A stretch of DNA of 64,000 nucleotides, from NCBI GenBank assembly GCA_028284005.1, contig JANQSO010000007.1, forward strand, positions 186,001 through 250,000. Direction: 5' to 3'. The notes beneath the pieces were generated by a model. It was not told the DNA's origin and did no database searches. It saw nothing but the letters and a program-made list of their open reading frames with translations. Source of the stretch: Flavobacteriaceae bacterium. Its GTDB lineage: Bacteria; Bacteroidota; Bacteroidia; Flavobacteriales; Flavobacteriaceae. Of this stretch, positions 8,857-18,133 are shown piece by piece. Numbering within the stretch: the first letter of the stretch is position 1; every line of letters begins with the position of its first letter. A program made the position numbers and the translations under genes.

Positions 8857-9918
8857 TTATTGAACGGAATGATCTATAAGCTCATCCCATTTTTTTGCGA
8901 TATTTCCCGGACGTAAATGTTCTAATTTGCCTGCCGGGATTTTAAAATTATTTTGATGTAATACTACTGCTTGTTCCATAGCAGATCTAATAGATACTTT
9001 ATGATCGGCATTAAATTTTGGCAGATCAAAATAATCAAGATGTTCACTAATATTACCTACATCCGGTCCTACTACAATTTTTTGGTAAGTAAGCCCTAAA
9101 AATAAATTTCCTGAATTTAAGATAGTAGTTCTGGGGATAAATACTATGTCTGCTGCAGACATATACAGGGACAGATTCTCAAAAGAAGTAAAAGAAAAGC
9201 TAAAAACATGTTTTTTGTTTGTAGAATAATTAATAAGCTTTTCAAGCACTCTTTTAATGTCTATGATCTTTTTCAGTTTTGTCCTTCCTTTGAACTCTAA
9301 ATTGACCTTCTTTTTAAGCATATAAGGGACCAATAGAATCTTATTTGTTACCGGGAGGTTCTTAAAAGCATTCACTATCAAAGTACGTTCTTCCATTTTT
9401 CTAACTCTGCCCGGGGCAATCATTACAAAATCATTTTTAGATATGTCCAGTTTTTTACGGGCTACTTGTTTGTCTAAGATCTTAAACGAGGCTTCATATA
9501 AAGGATGCGGAATCAATTGATGTGAAACGGAAGTGTATTTCTTTCTAAACTTCAATAAGCTATATTCTCCCAAATGTACCATTATATCACAGGAGGCCAC
9601 CACCAATTCATACAACTCTTTATAGATAGTATCGGTAAAAATATGAGGTTCGCTGTTATTAACGACATAAATGATCTTCGCCGAATTCTTCCAGGTCTTA
9701 ATATGATCTTTGAGCTTTTGAATTCCTTCTTCGGTAGGAACTTCCCAATTGAACAATTGTTCCGGCCAATGGATCAATACTGCATCGTAGCTTTTTTTAT
9801 AAAGATCCAGATCACCATAAACGAACTTAGTTTTGGTATGGGCTGTAATTTCATCAAAAAAAGGATTTTCGTTTTTAATGCCGGGTATAAATACCGTATT
9901 CTTATGTTCCTTTTCCAT
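8857..9918 (-). CDS. Glycosyltransferase, GT-B fold
   Basis: A 353-residue protein with two Rossmann-like halves. The N-terminal half contains YDAVLIHWPEQLFNW and IIYVVNNSEPH; the C-terminal half contains FVMIAPGRVRKMEER, IVFIPRTTILNSGNLFLGL and VVGPDVGNISEHL, matching the donor-binding region of GT4-like enzymes, although the full EX7E motif is not obvious. No signal peptide. Probably another repeat-unit transferase. It ends 115 bases before the next gene in the operon. Confidence 0.7.
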   Translation of the reverse strand: MEKEHKNTVFIPGIKNENPFFDEITAHTKTKFVYGDLDLYKKSYDAVLIHWPEQLFNWEVPTEEGIQKLKDHIKTWKNSAKIIYVVNNSEPHIFTDTIYKELYELVVASCDIMVHLGEYSLLKFRKKYTSVSHQLIPHPLYEASFKILDKQVARKKLDISKNDFVMIAPGRVRKMEERTLIVNAFKNLPVTNKILLVPYMLKKKVNLEFKGRTKLKKIIDIKRVLEKLINYSTNKKHVFSFSFTSFENLSLYMSAADIVFIPRTTILNSGNLFLGLTYQKIVVGPDVGNISEHLDYFDLPKFNADHKVSIRSAMEQAVVLHQNNFKIPAGKLEHLRPGNIAKKWDELIDHSVQ

Positions 9919-9959
9919 TACACATTACAAGGGTTAATCAATACCAAAATACAATACTT

Positions 9960-10799
9960 TTACGAAACTAAAATGTTTGCTTTTTCCAGGGTTGGAATAT
10001 CCGGGAAATAAAAATCGTCCATAGTAATATTTCTGTCTAAAACTGTCGGTTTGTCCTTGCCAAAATTCAAAGAATGTATGTTTTTGACAGGTTCCGGCAT
10101 TTCCATCCCTATAGAGTGGTAATAATCTTTGTATTTAAAAATGGGCTCTCTGGACTGCGGTGCAACAAAGATGCATTCTTTCTGTAACGAATGGCTAAAA
10201 ATAATTCCATGCAAAGATGAGGTATATACTGCTTTCGCTTTTAGAATTTCCTTTGCTAACCTTTTTGGGTGGTTATCGATAGGCACCATCTTTATTCCTT
10301 TGGGGTAGTTTCCGTTATACATCCATGTATCTCTAAAATGAGGAATGAATAGCACCTCTTCGTGGGTGGCTTTACTACTGTCAATACCATAGACCTCTTT
10401 TATCAGCAGCCCGGGATCATATTCAAATTTAAGGTTTGACAGATCTGCTCCATAATCCTCAAATAGCTGTTTGGTTAAAGGGCCTCTAACCCCATAGACC
10501 TTTGCCGAAGCAATTTCTTCTCTTTTGGCTGACAGGTCATTTCCTTTCCATCCTATACCATTCACAATATCCCCCTTTTCCAAGATGGACATCACAGACC
10601 CCACAAGTAACAACCTGTTGCCTTCTTTTTCTATATTGATGGGATCCGTGCGATATAAAAAGGTAATGAGGTCTTTGTTGAAAATATCTCCTGCGTTACC
10701 ATGTCTAAGAAATTCTTCCCTTCTTCGCAATACTATATTTGAATAATACTTAAAAGCAGATACTTTTTTTGTGTTCCAATAATATGTTCTTACCGGCAT
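9960..10799 (-). CDS. Polysaccharide pyruvyl transferase family protein (first copy)
   Basis: A 279-residue member of the PS_pyruv_trans family, which transfers a ketal pyruvate from phosphoenolpyruvate to a sugar or acts as a related GT-B-fold transferase. Diagnostic segments are VYGVRGPLTKQLFEDYG (101-117), YDPGLLI (127-133) and YTSSLHGIIFSHS (192-204) with the conserved SLHG. It overlaps the upstream gene by 10 bases (10790-10799). A pyruvate ketal would add negative charge to the glycan. A second, divergent family member lies at 15469, so the two may act on different residues. Confidence 0.85.
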   Translation of the reverse strand: MPVRTYYWNTKKVSAFKYYSNIVLRRREEFLRHGNAGDIFNKDLITFLYRTDPINIEKEGNRLLLVGSVMSILEKGDIVNGIGWKGNDLSAKREEIASAKVYGVRGPLTKQLFEDYGADLSNLKFEYDPGLLIKEVYGIDSSKATHEEVLFIPHFRDTWMYNGNYPKGIKMVPIDNHPKRLAKEILKAKAVYTSSLHGIIFSHSLQKECIFVAPQSREPIFKYKDYYHSIGMEMPEPVKNIHSLNFGKDKPTVLDRNITMDDFYFPDIPTLEKANILVS

Positions 10800-11674
10800 A
10801 GTTCATTTATTTTAAGAGAGGCGATACTCCAGTCAACATCATTAATTCCGTAGCACAAAAATACCTCATCATTACTAATATGAATTCCCGAAAAATATGT
10901 ACAGGAGATCAGGTTCCTGTTAAATTTATGTCTATTCCCGGGCAAATCTCTATATGAGTGGATAAGGTTAGTCTTACAGGGATTTACCGTATTAGTAGTT
11001 GGATTGAAAAAAAATACTTTCCCAAAATAGAGCCTTTTGCCAAAGAAAAATATTTTTTTATGAGCTACAAAACAAAAAGAACTGCCATGTCTTGTCAATG
11101 GTGTTCCAATGGTATAATTTTTAAAACGAATGTTTTCAGCATTGAATTCATATTCAAAAAGTGCTTCATTCTTTTCAAAAGAGACCGCTTTAAGTACTGT
11201 AACCGGATCTAATCCGTAGAGTGCATAAACATTTCCACTATGAGAATAAAAACTCCAATTCTTCTCAATTCTTCTTCTACCTGCAAGTTTACATGCATAA
11301 TATGTTGCAATTTCTGAGTTTTCAATTTTGAACAGAAACAGCTCATTGCTCCCCTTACTAACGTGCCCGGTATTAAAAGTCCCCCAAATACAATTATCCA
11401 TTACAAATAATTTGGGATCTGCAACCTTTGCAATATTGCAAGAATCCTCAAAGTAAGAGGATAGATCTATTTCTACAATATCATTTCCTGAACTCCAAAT
11501 AAATAAATGTGCTTCGATCTTATCGGTCTCTTTATTATACAGGCGTATACTCAAAGCTTTAGTTTCGAGGCATACAGCATAACTTGGGTTAAAAGAGTAT
11601 TTATAAGAACGTATCTTTTCTTCAATGTATTCCGGAATTATATCTATTTTATGTTTCTTTAGCCTCAAAACCAT
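10790..11674 (-). CDS. Unknown protein, possible five-bladed beta-propeller
   Basis: A 294-residue protein, strand and aromatic rich, with no recognised catalytic motif. Repeating segments such as AKVADPKLFVMDNCIWGTF, SFYSHSGNVYALYGLDP, SSFCFVAHKKIFFFGK and FSGIHISNDEVFLCYGINDVDWSIASL look like propeller blades of GH43/GH130-type folds; the final YGINDVDWSIA recalls the closing blade of such proteins. No signal peptide, so it would be cytoplasmic, which is unusual for a glycosidase. It overlaps both neighbours by about 10 bases, which argues that it is part of glycan assembly. Function unknown. Confidence 0.55.
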   Translation of the reverse strand: MVLRLKKHKIDIIPEYIEEKIRSYKYSFNPSYAVCLETKALSIRLYNKETDKIEAHLFIWSSGNDIVEIDLSSYFEDSCNIAKVADPKLFVMDNCIWGTFNTGHVSKGSNELFLFKIENSEIATYYACKLAGRRRIEKNWSFYSHSGNVYALYGLDPVTVLKAVSFEKNEALFEYEFNAENIRFKNYTIGTPLTRHGSSFCFVAHKKIFFFGKRLYFGKVFFFNPTTNTVNPCKTNLIHSYRDLPGNRHKFNRNLISCTYFSGIHISNDEVFLCYGINDVDWSIASLKINELCR

Positions 11675-12426
11675 CTTTTAATTCTTTTGAGAAAAGATCC
11701 AATCACCCCCTTACTATTGTTTTCGGATGTATTATTATATTTTTTTAAAAGTGTTTCTGGAACTAATGAAGAATGCAAGCCGGTGTGCTTCCTGGTTTTT
11801 AGGTAAGTTTTCCATTTTATCTCTGGTTTTCCTGTAAAATGCAGGATTAAAGGGGTGTGAACATCTTGTTCAAACAAGTTTTCAAACCTGCTATTAAAGC
11901 ACTTATAATCATACAATGTGAACTTGTCTTTATAATCCGGGTTCATCAATAATAAATAGACAATCGCATCCTGATCGCCTCTTGTAAAATAACCTAAAGA
12001 CGGTTCCCACCATTTTTTTATCTGGTTCAAATTTTGAGCTTTGACTTCATTCAAAAATTGTTTGGCAAGTGTATTACATTTAATAATAAATTGACCGGAG
12101 CTCAAATAGGTTTTTAATTCTTTAAAAGAAGGGCTTTTACAAATAGATAAAAAGGTGTCATCTGCAGGTGCAAACTGCATAATGTCCTTACTGAAGTCAT
12201 AGAAAAAAGCATCATCATCGATCCATATTAAATAATCGAATAGATCGATATACGCAAGCAAATATTCGATCTTATTAAAATAGGGGTTCTTAGTTTGAGT
12301 TGGCCAGTTACAATGTATGTAGGTATATCCAAACCGGTCTGCATACACCTTGTGATTAATGGCAGAATTAAACCGGGTAAGAGGATATCTGCCTGATATA
12401 ATACCTACTTTCTTTGAAACTGCCAT
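11665..12426 (-). CDS. Galactosyl transferase GMA12/MNN10-like (GT34-like) protein
   Basis: A 253-residue protein with the GT34 pattern: an early SAINHKVYADRFGY segment (21-34), the metal-binding WIDDDAFF (68-75, aspartates 70-72), SSGQFIIKCN and the later RGDQDAIVYLL. GT34 enzymes are best known from fungi and plants (alpha-galactosyl and xylosyl transfer) but related proteins occur in bacterial capsule loci. Cytoplasmic, no signal peptide. It overlaps the downstream gene by 10 bases and lies 9 bases after the FkbM gene. The sugar transferred is unknown. Confidence 0.75.
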   Translation of the reverse strand: MAVSKKVGIISGRYPLTRFNSAINHKVYADRFGYTYIHCNWPTQTKNPYFNKIEYLLAYIDLFDYLIWIDDDAFFYDFSKDIMQFAPADDTFLSICKSPSFKELKTYLSSGQFIIKCNTLAKQFLNEVKAQNLNQIKKWWEPSLGYFTRGDQDAIVYLLLMNPDYKDKFTLYDYKCFNSRFENLFEQDVHTPLILHFTGKPEIKWKTYLKTRKHTGLHSSLVPETLLKKYNNTSENNSKGVIGSFLKRIKRWF

Positions 12427-12435
12427 ATATTGATT

Positions 12436-13284
12436 TTAAGTAATTGCCCCGCTAAATATAGTACTCAACTCTTCTTTTGAAAGGGGTGTAAAAAGATAAT
12501 TTCTATAGGTAGTAGGCTTTTTATACCAACGAAGCTTTTTTAATTGTAATTTATCTTCATGGATATCATAGACGGTATAGTTCTTAGGAAAGAGAGCCTT
12601 AACATCTTTGATCTCTTTGGCATTATTAATTTCTAACAGAATGGAAGGAGTATATTTTTCCAGGATATTTTTCATTCCTTTCAAAGTAGCTTGTTCGGCG
12701 CCTTCTACATCCATTTTTATAAGTTTAATAGGCTTAGCTGCTTTTTCTTCACCAAAATAATCATCCAATCTCACTGCCTTGACCTCTTTTTGCAGGTTAT
12801 TCATCTTTTTGGGCATAAGGCCGGCAACAGAACTAATGATTCCTTCTTCCTCATAAAAGTGAAAGGTCGTTTCTCCATTTTCATCTGTACAGGCAGCATT
12901 TACAATAGTGATATTGTCAATAGCATTGATGTCAATATTCTTTTCCAACCTCGCTATACAGTTGGTTTGAATTTCGAAAGCATAAATATCGGATTGCTTT
13001 GCATATTTTGAAGCAAGTAACGAATATATCCCTGTATAAGAACCTATATCCAGAATTGTCCCCTGCTCAAAATTGGTAAGCAGCTCCTTCCAGAGTATCA
13101 GGCTTGTATGTTCCCAGCCCGTAAAGTTTGTCCAATACAACTCCTTTACTACGGTATCATCGTTTTCACAATACATACTAAAGTCTACCATATTTGGTAT
13201 TTCAATCTTTATAGGACCGTTTATGGGGTTTTTCTTCCAAAATTGCTTTTTCCCTTTAGTAAGTAATTTAGAATATTCGGTCAT
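12436..13284 (-). CDS. FkbM family SAM-dependent methyltransferase
   Basis: A 282-residue class I methyltransferase. Motif I is ILDIGSYTGIYSLL (77-90), the acidic strand end is DIYAFEIQTNC, and the FkbM signature KLIKMDVEGAEQATLKGM is present, followed by PSILLEIN. FkbM enzymes O-methylate sugars and polyketides with S-adenosylmethionine. It sits 3 bases after the ABC ATPase stop. Capsule methylation can terminate a chain for ABC-dependent export, and the adjacent Wzt-like ATPase has a domain that could recognise such an end; that link is inference. Confidence 0.85.
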   Translation of the reverse strand: MTEYSKLLTKGKKQFWKKNPINGPIKIEIPNMVDFSMYCENDDTVVKELYWTNFTGWEHTSLILWKELLTNFEQGTILDIGSYTGIYSLLASKYAKQSDIYAFEIQTNCIARLEKNIDINAIDNITIVNAACTDENGETTFHFYEEEGIISSVAGLMPKKMNNLQKEVKAVRLDDYFGEEKAAKPIKLIKMDVEGAEQATLKGMKNILEKYTPSILLEINNAKEIKDVKALFPKNYTVYDIHEDKLQLKKLRWYKKPTTYRNYLFTPLSKEELSTIFSGAIT

Positions 13285-13287
13285 AGG

Positions 13288-14577
13288 TTAGTTGTTTTGA
13301 GTAATATTCCAATGTGGTTCAGAAAAAATAATACTATTGGAGGTTTTTGCTTTGGTTATAGAATAAAAATTATCATTAGGCTTGTTAGGCAGTATTTCAA
13401 AATTTATAAAATTCGCCTTATAATCCAGCATTTCCTTTCCGTCAAGAAAACTCATGGATAGTGTGTAAATACCATCCAATAAAAATAAATCTTTGGTTGT
13501 AATGGTTATATCAAAATTTGAATCGGTTTTTTTTCTGAAAGGCTCTTCAACATAATCATTACTTCTCCAGGTAATAATATTGATATTGTTATTATCACTT
13601 AATCTCAAACTAAAAATAGGGTTTCTTATAATTGAAGTAACCTTGACGGAAATCTTAAATGTGATTGCGTCTCCGGACTTAAAAGTAGGTGTAATGTTTG
13701 TTTCCTTATCCTGTAATTCAAATCTTGTGAATTTGGCCTTAAAAACAGAATCCGTATTATCAAAATCCAAATATCCTTCGGATGGTTTGTTAGCATTCAA
13801 GTAACGATTAACTCCTTCCGAAACAGAACCGTCAAATGTCAGTCCTCCGTGTTCCAAAATAACTACCCGGGTACATAAGTCCTGGATACTGGCCATATTA
13901 TGGCTCACAAACAAAACTGTCCGGCCTTCCCCTGAACTAATGTCCTGCATTTTTCCTATGGCTTTTTTTTGAAATTCGGCATCACCAACTGCCAGTACTT
14001 CATCTATAACGAGAATATCCGGCTCTAAATGAGCAGCTACGGCAAAAGCCAGGCGTACCCTCATTCCACTGCTATAGCGTTTCACGGGGGTATCTATATA
14101 CATATCACATCCCGAGAAGGCGACAATTTCATCTATTTTATTATTGACTTCGGCCTTTGTCATTCCCAGGATAGCTCCATTCAAATAAATGTTTTCCTTT
14201 CCGGTCAATTCAGGATGAAAACCGGTACCAACTTCCAATAGTGATGCTATTCGCCCTTTAGTCTTTATAACTCCCGTTGTAGGGCTCGTTACACGGGAGA
14301 GTATTTTTAACAGAGTAGATTTTCCGGCGCCATTCTTACCAATGATACCTAGTACTTCACCTTCCTGTACCTCAAAGTTAATATTCTGTAAGGCCCATAC
14401 ATAGTCTTCGGTGGCTTTTACACTTCTGTCATTTATTGCACCAACCTTAATATATGGGTCCTCTTTACCTCGAATGCTATGCCAAAACCGGTTGAGGTCA
14501 TGGGTTAACGTACCTGTTCCCACTAACCCTAATCGGTATTGCTTGCTCAAATTTTCAACTTTTAAAATAGTGCTCAT
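13288..14577 (-). CDS. wzt: ABC transporter ATP-binding protein with Wzt-like C-terminal domain
   Basis: A 429-residue polysaccharide-export ATPase. Walker A is GKNGAGKST (80-88), the signature YSSGMRVRLAFAVAAHLEP precedes Walker B ILVIDEVLAVGD, and the switch histidine lies in VLFVSHNM. After residue 250 there is a beta-rich domain of about 170 residues of the Wzt-C type, which in O-antigen exporters binds the modified non-reducing end of the glycan. Its partner permease is at 16290, with a sulfotransferase and a pyruvyl-transferase-like gene between them. It couples ATP hydrolysis to export of the finished chain across the inner membrane. Confidence 0.9.
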   Translation of the reverse strand: MSTILKVENLSKQYRLGLVGTGTLTHDLNRFWHSIRGKEDPYIKVGAINDRSVKATEDYVWALQNINFEVQEGEVLGIIGKNGAGKSTLLKILSRVTSPTTGVIKTKGRIASLLEVGTGFHPELTGKENIYLNGAILGMTKAEVNNKIDEIVAFSGCDMYIDTPVKRYSSGMRVRLAFAVAAHLEPDILVIDEVLAVGDAEFQKKAIGKMQDISSGEGRTVLFVSHNMASIQDLCTRVVILEHGGLTFDGSVSEGVNRYLNANKPSEGYLDFDNTDSVFKAKFTRFELQDKETNITPTFKSGDAITFKISVKVTSIIRNPIFSLRLSDNNNINIITWRSNDYVEEPFRKKTDSNFDITITTKDLFLLDGIYTLSMSFLDGKEMLDYKANFINFEILPNKPNDNFYSITKAKTSNSIIFSEPHWNITQNN

Positions 14578-14585
14578 AGCCAGAG

Positions 14586-15344
14586 TTAATTATTCATTAA
14601 GTACTTCCATTTTGTGTTCTCAAGATACCCAAATAATTCATCATAATTAGCGATCAGATTCTTTAATGGTTCCGGGTTTTGTTTTTTCAATTTGGCACTC
14701 ACAATATGCGGAGGTAATCCCAAATGCTGAAATACCGTAGCCATCTCTCCCTGATTATCTTTAGCCAGTGCTTCATAGGTGATCTCCATATAATTTGGCC
14801 TGGAACCAAACCGTTCGCGTGTTTCACTCTCATAATTACTTATTTTTTCAAATACATCAACACAGGCTCCAGGTTCTAATATCACTTTTTTATCTTTAAT
14901 AACCTCTTGGTTGTTAATGTTCTCAGTCCACTTTTTGGTTTTTTCTCCTATTTTTTGAGAAACATAAGCTTTTAAGAGGTTTTCTCTACGCAGATGTATA
15001 ATAGAGACACTATTATCTTCGTCTAAAAAATTCCATACTTCTTTATCATCATCAAAAGGATGATAATAGAACAATTTAAAACCAACCTGCCTAATTTTTT
15101 TTGGTCTTTTCGCAAATAATTCATCCCAAACCTGCACACAAGATTTTCCATTCAGATTTTTGAATATCTCACCTTCAATATGTACTTCGGGATGTGACCT
15201 TAAAAATGCCATTAATAGTGTTGAACCTGTACGAGACCTGCTAATGATCACAAATTTTTGATAGTTTCTATTTCCAAATAAGGTATTGTATAACTTCGAT
15301 CTTAAGAAAAGTAGTTTAGTATAAAGTTGCTTTAAGCGGTGCAT
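14586..15344 (-). CDS. Sulfotransferase (Stf0/Sulfotransfer_1-like)
   Basis: A 252-residue sulfotransferase with the PAPS 5'-phosphosulfate loop FVIISRSRTGSTLL (31-44) and a 3'-phosphate region SIIHLRRENLLKAYVSQ. The SRSRTGST form and EGEIF that follows resemble trehalose/LPS sulfotransferases more than the Sulfotransfer_2 enzyme at 4120. It carries no membrane segment. Together the two enzymes imply sulfation at two positions of the same glycan, or of two glycans. A gap of 124 bases separates it from the pyruvyl-transferase-like gene upstream. Confidence 0.8.
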   Translation of the reverse strand: MHRLKQLYTKLLFLRSKLYNTLFGNRNYQKFVIISRSRTGSTLLMAFLRSHPEVHIEGEIFKNLNGKSCVQVWDELFAKRPKKIRQVGFKLFYYHPFDDDKEVWNFLDEDNSVSIIHLRRENLLKAYVSQKIGEKTKKWTENINNQEVIKDKKVILEPGACVDVFEKISNYESETRERFGSRPNYMEITYEALAKDNQGEMATVFQHLGLPPHIVSAKLKKQNPEPLKNLIANYDELFGYLENTKWKYLMNN

Positions 15345-15468
15345 GAAAAGTTGTTGATTTGAAGCAATATATAATGAATATATAATTGCGTGTTAAAAAT
15401 AATCCTTTTAGTGCAGAGTTAAAAAAATATTTGAATGGGATAATTAATACTGAAATATTAATCACAAG

Positions 15469-16290
15469 CTACATCTTAGGAAACGCTTTTAGTAATCTTT
15501 CCTTAATTATTTCAAGTGTTTCCTTTTCGGGAAGTGTTTCTGAAATATTGAAAAATGATTCTAGTTCCGAAAAAGAAATTACATCCTCGATCAGCATTCC
15601 TGTATAGGGCTGGAGCCCTACAGATAAGAAATAGTCTTCAAACTTTACATTATCTCCGGTAAGTTTGTCTGAAAAACGCACCCATACCGAAGGTATTCCA
15701 TAGGCGTGAGATACAATTACTCCATGCAATGAAGAACTAACTGTTCTTTCACAACTTAATATTTTCCTGGTAATTGCCTCTACGTCATTTCCAATTAGGT
15801 CGATCACTTTTACGTCTGGCTTATCTTGATACCAGGCCGCTACTTTTGGATAATCCACGTAATGTGGGATGATACCCAACGTATGGCTTTTTTTTACGTT
15901 AGCGGGTCTATAGTAGTCAGGCAGTAATAATGCCGGGTCTCCATATACTTCCGGGCATTTAAATCCCAGCTCCAAAACACGCTCTCTGGACCTGGGGCCC
16001 CGTACCGCATAAAAAGTTCCTCCGGAAAACGTATCTTTTTTCGTGATGATACCACTTCCCCATACCATTGACTTCTTTGTTGCATAACTCATTATGCTAC
16101 CAATAGCCAGAAGGTGTTTTTGTTGAAAAAAGGCCTTACGCTTCTTAGGAGCGTTATAATACATAACCTTTCGCCCGGAAATCTTTTCCACCAGGTATTT
16201 AGAAAGCAAATCTCCATAGTTTTCGTGTGGTTTCTTTTCAAATAGAATAGAAGACCAGAAGAAGAGTTTTATGGGTTTCTTTGAAGACAT
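15469..16290 (-). CDS. Polysaccharide pyruvyl transferase family protein (second copy)
   Basis: A 273-residue PS_pyruv_trans family member. Key segments are NYGDLLSKYLVEKISGR (24-40), GTFYAVRGPRSRE (91-103), YGDPALLLP (116-124), LGIIPHYVDY (138-147) and VSSSLHGVIVSHAYG (184-198). This layout is common in capsule loci and some relatives are annotated as general transferases rather than proven pyruvyl transferases. Its start shares one base with the permease stop, so the two are translated together. It is only distantly similar to the copy at 9960. Confidence 0.85.
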   Translation of the reverse strand: MSSKKPIKLFFWSSILFEKKPHENYGDLLSKYLVEKISGRKVMYYNAPKKRKAFFQQKHLLAIGSIMSYATKKSMVWGSGIITKKDTFSGGTFYAVRGPRSRERVLELGFKCPEVYGDPALLLPDYYRPANVKKSHTLGIIPHYVDYPKVAAWYQDKPDVKVIDLIGNDVEAITRKILSCERTVSSSLHGVIVSHAYGIPSVWVRFSDKLTGDNVKFEDYFLSVGLQPYTGMLIEDVISFSELESFFNISETLPEKETLEIIKERLLKAFPKM

Positions 16291-17174
16291 TAAACGGTAT
16301 CGATAAAGCTTTTTTCAGTTCTGTTGAATATGATCAGGCCTACAAAGAAAACCCCAAGGCATACTACTAACGTGTACAGCAATCCGGGCCAGCTAAAAGT
16401 CCCCGTATCCAACAGCATATACCTGAATCCTTCAATGATCTGAGTTAAAGGATTATACACTACAAAGTCGGCAACAAAAGGAGGAAATTTGGATCTTGCT
16501 TCAGATACCGGATATGGTACTGCAGACATGTACATCAGTAAAGATGTGGCAAAACCTACCAGTACATTCAGATCACGATATTTGGTCGTTAGCGCAGAAA
16601 TGGTCATACCTAACCCCAGGCCTAATAATGCCATCATGATAATATATACCGGGAAAAGGAATAGATTGTAATTGACCGTGATGTCCTTTCCTGTGTATAG
16701 ATAATACCCATAGAATCCTGCAAAGATCAACAGCTGTATACCAAACTTCATTAGATTGGAAATAGTGATCGACATAGGCATGATCACCCTGGGAAAATAT
16801 ACTTTCCCAAAAATATTTTGATTGCTCTTAAACGTATTGGAAGTACCTGTTAGACAAGATCTAAAGTAGTTCCAGGCAGTAATTCCCGCAAGGTTAAATA
16901 AAAACGGAGGAATTGCTCCGGTTTTAATGGCTCCAAGATTGTTGAAGACCAGTGTAAATATTACGGAAGTAAATAATGGTTGGATCAAGAACCACAAGGG
17001 GCCCAAAATGGTTTGCTTATATACGGTAGTAATATCCCGTTTTACAAAAAGCAACAACAGGTCCCTATATCGCCAGACCTCTTTAAAATTAATATCTATA
17101 AGCTTCCGCTTTGCAGAGATTTCATATAACCATTTTTCGCCCCCACTACTCATATAGTATTGAATTTTTCCCAA
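16290..17174 (-). CDS. wzm: ABC-2 type polysaccharide export permease
   Basis: A 294-residue inner-membrane protein with an N-terminal cytoplasmic stretch followed by six hydrophobic segments: roughly LGPLWFLIQPLFTSVIFTLV, FNLAGITAWNYF, LMKFGIQLLIFAGFYGYYL, FLFPVYIIMMALLGLGLGM, VLVGFATSLLMYMSAVPYP and PGLLYTLVVCLGVFFVGLI. The YRDLNVLV and YNPLTQIIEGFRYMLL segments are typical of Wzm/TagG permeases. It pairs with the ATPase at 13288 to move lipid-linked glycan to the periplasm. It overlaps the epimerase gene upstream by 25 bases. Confidence 0.9.
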   Translation of the reverse strand: MGKIQYYMSSGGEKWLYEISAKRKLIDINFKEVWRYRDLLLLFVKRDITTVYKQTILGPLWFLIQPLFTSVIFTLVFNNLGAIKTGAIPPFLFNLAGITAWNYFRSCLTGTSNTFKSNQNIFGKVYFPRVIMPMSITISNLMKFGIQLLIFAGFYGYYLYTGKDITVNYNLFLFPVYIIMMALLGLGLGMTISALTTKYRDLNVLVGFATSLLMYMSAVPYPVSEARSKFPPFVADFVVYNPLTQIIEGFRYMLLDTGTFSWPGLLYTLVVCLGVFFVGLIIFNRTEKSFIDTV

Positions 17175-18133
17175 GTGATCTTTAAACCATCCGCAACCGA
17201 AAATAAAGGCTGATATCCCAATAGCTCTTTCGCCTTATCAATATTTGCCAAAGAATCTCGAACATCTCCTTTTCTGGGGGGGCCGTAGTTTGCATTAATT
17301 TCTTTTCCCGAAATAACCTTTAGTTCTTTCCAAAGTGTATTCAAGCTAATTCGATTTCCAAAGGCAACATTAAAAACTTCATTTACTGCTGCATCAGGTG
17401 CAAAAAAAGCACGTACGTTAGCCTGTACCGCATTTTCTACATACGTAAAATCACGGGTTTGTTCTCCATCATCATTAATGGTAGGAGAAACCCCTTCTTT
17501 TAAAGCCTGCATAAACAAAGGCAATACAGCAGCATATGCCCCATCAGGGCTTTGCTTGGGTCCAAAAACATTGAAGTAACGTAGCCCAATGGTTGGTGTA
17601 CCATATGTTCTATAAAACACATCAGCATATAATTCATTTACCAGCTTTGTTACAGCATATGGAGAAATAGGTTTTCCAATTACATTTTCAACCTTAGGGA
17701 GGCTTTTACTATCGCCATAAGTAGAACTTGATGCTGCATAGACCATTCTGCACACAGAATCACTTTCATTTTGTGCGATCAGCATATTTAAAAACCCGGT
17801 AACATTTACTTCATTCGAGGTAAAAGGGTCATTTATGGAACGTGGAACCGAACCAAGTGCCGCCTGGTGCGATACATAATCAATTCCTATCATTGCTTTT
17901 TTACACGTATCGCTATCACGTATATCTCCTTCTACAAACTCAAAAGCCGGATGATCTTTGAAATTTGATAAATTTTCTAAAGACCCTGTTGCCAAATTAT
18001 CTAAGACACGCACTTTTTTTGCACCGTATTTCAATAAATAGTCAACAAGATTAGAACCTATAAATCCGGCACCTCCTGTAACCAGAAAGCTGTATTCCGA
18101 AATATCTTGTGTATGATAAGGGGTTTCAAACAT
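17150..18133 (-). CDS. tviC: UDP-N-acetylglucosamine 4-epimerase-like SDR (TviC/WbpP type)
   Basis: A 327-residue extended SDR. The NAD-binding motif TGGAGFIGSNLV is at 19-30, SSST at 135-138 and Tyr159-xxx-Lys163 (YAVTK) complete the active site, and HQAALGSVPRSINDP (89-103) is a hallmark of the WbpP/TviC group that interconverts UDP-GlcNAc/UDP-GalNAc or their uronic acids. It shares a boundary base with the preceding dehydrogenase gene, the same pairing as tviB-tviC of the Vi antigen locus. Predicted product: UDP-GalNAcA or a related HexNAc uronate. Confidence 0.85.
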   Translation of the reverse strand: MFETPYHTQDISEYSFLVTGGAGFIGSNLVDYLLKYGAKKVRVLDNLATGSLENLSNFKDHPAFEFVEGDIRDSDTCKKAMIGIDYVSHQAALGSVPRSINDPFTSNEVNVTGFLNMLIAQNESDSVCRMVYAASSSTYGDSKSLPKVENVIGKPISPYAVTKLVNELYADVFYRTYGTPTIGLRYFNVFGPKQSPDGAYAAVLPLFMQALKEGVSPTINDDGEQTRDFTYVENAVQANVRAFFAPDAAVNEVFNVAFGNRISLNTLWKELKVISGKEINANYGPPRKGDVRDSLANIDKAKELLGYQPLFSVADGLKITWEKFNTI

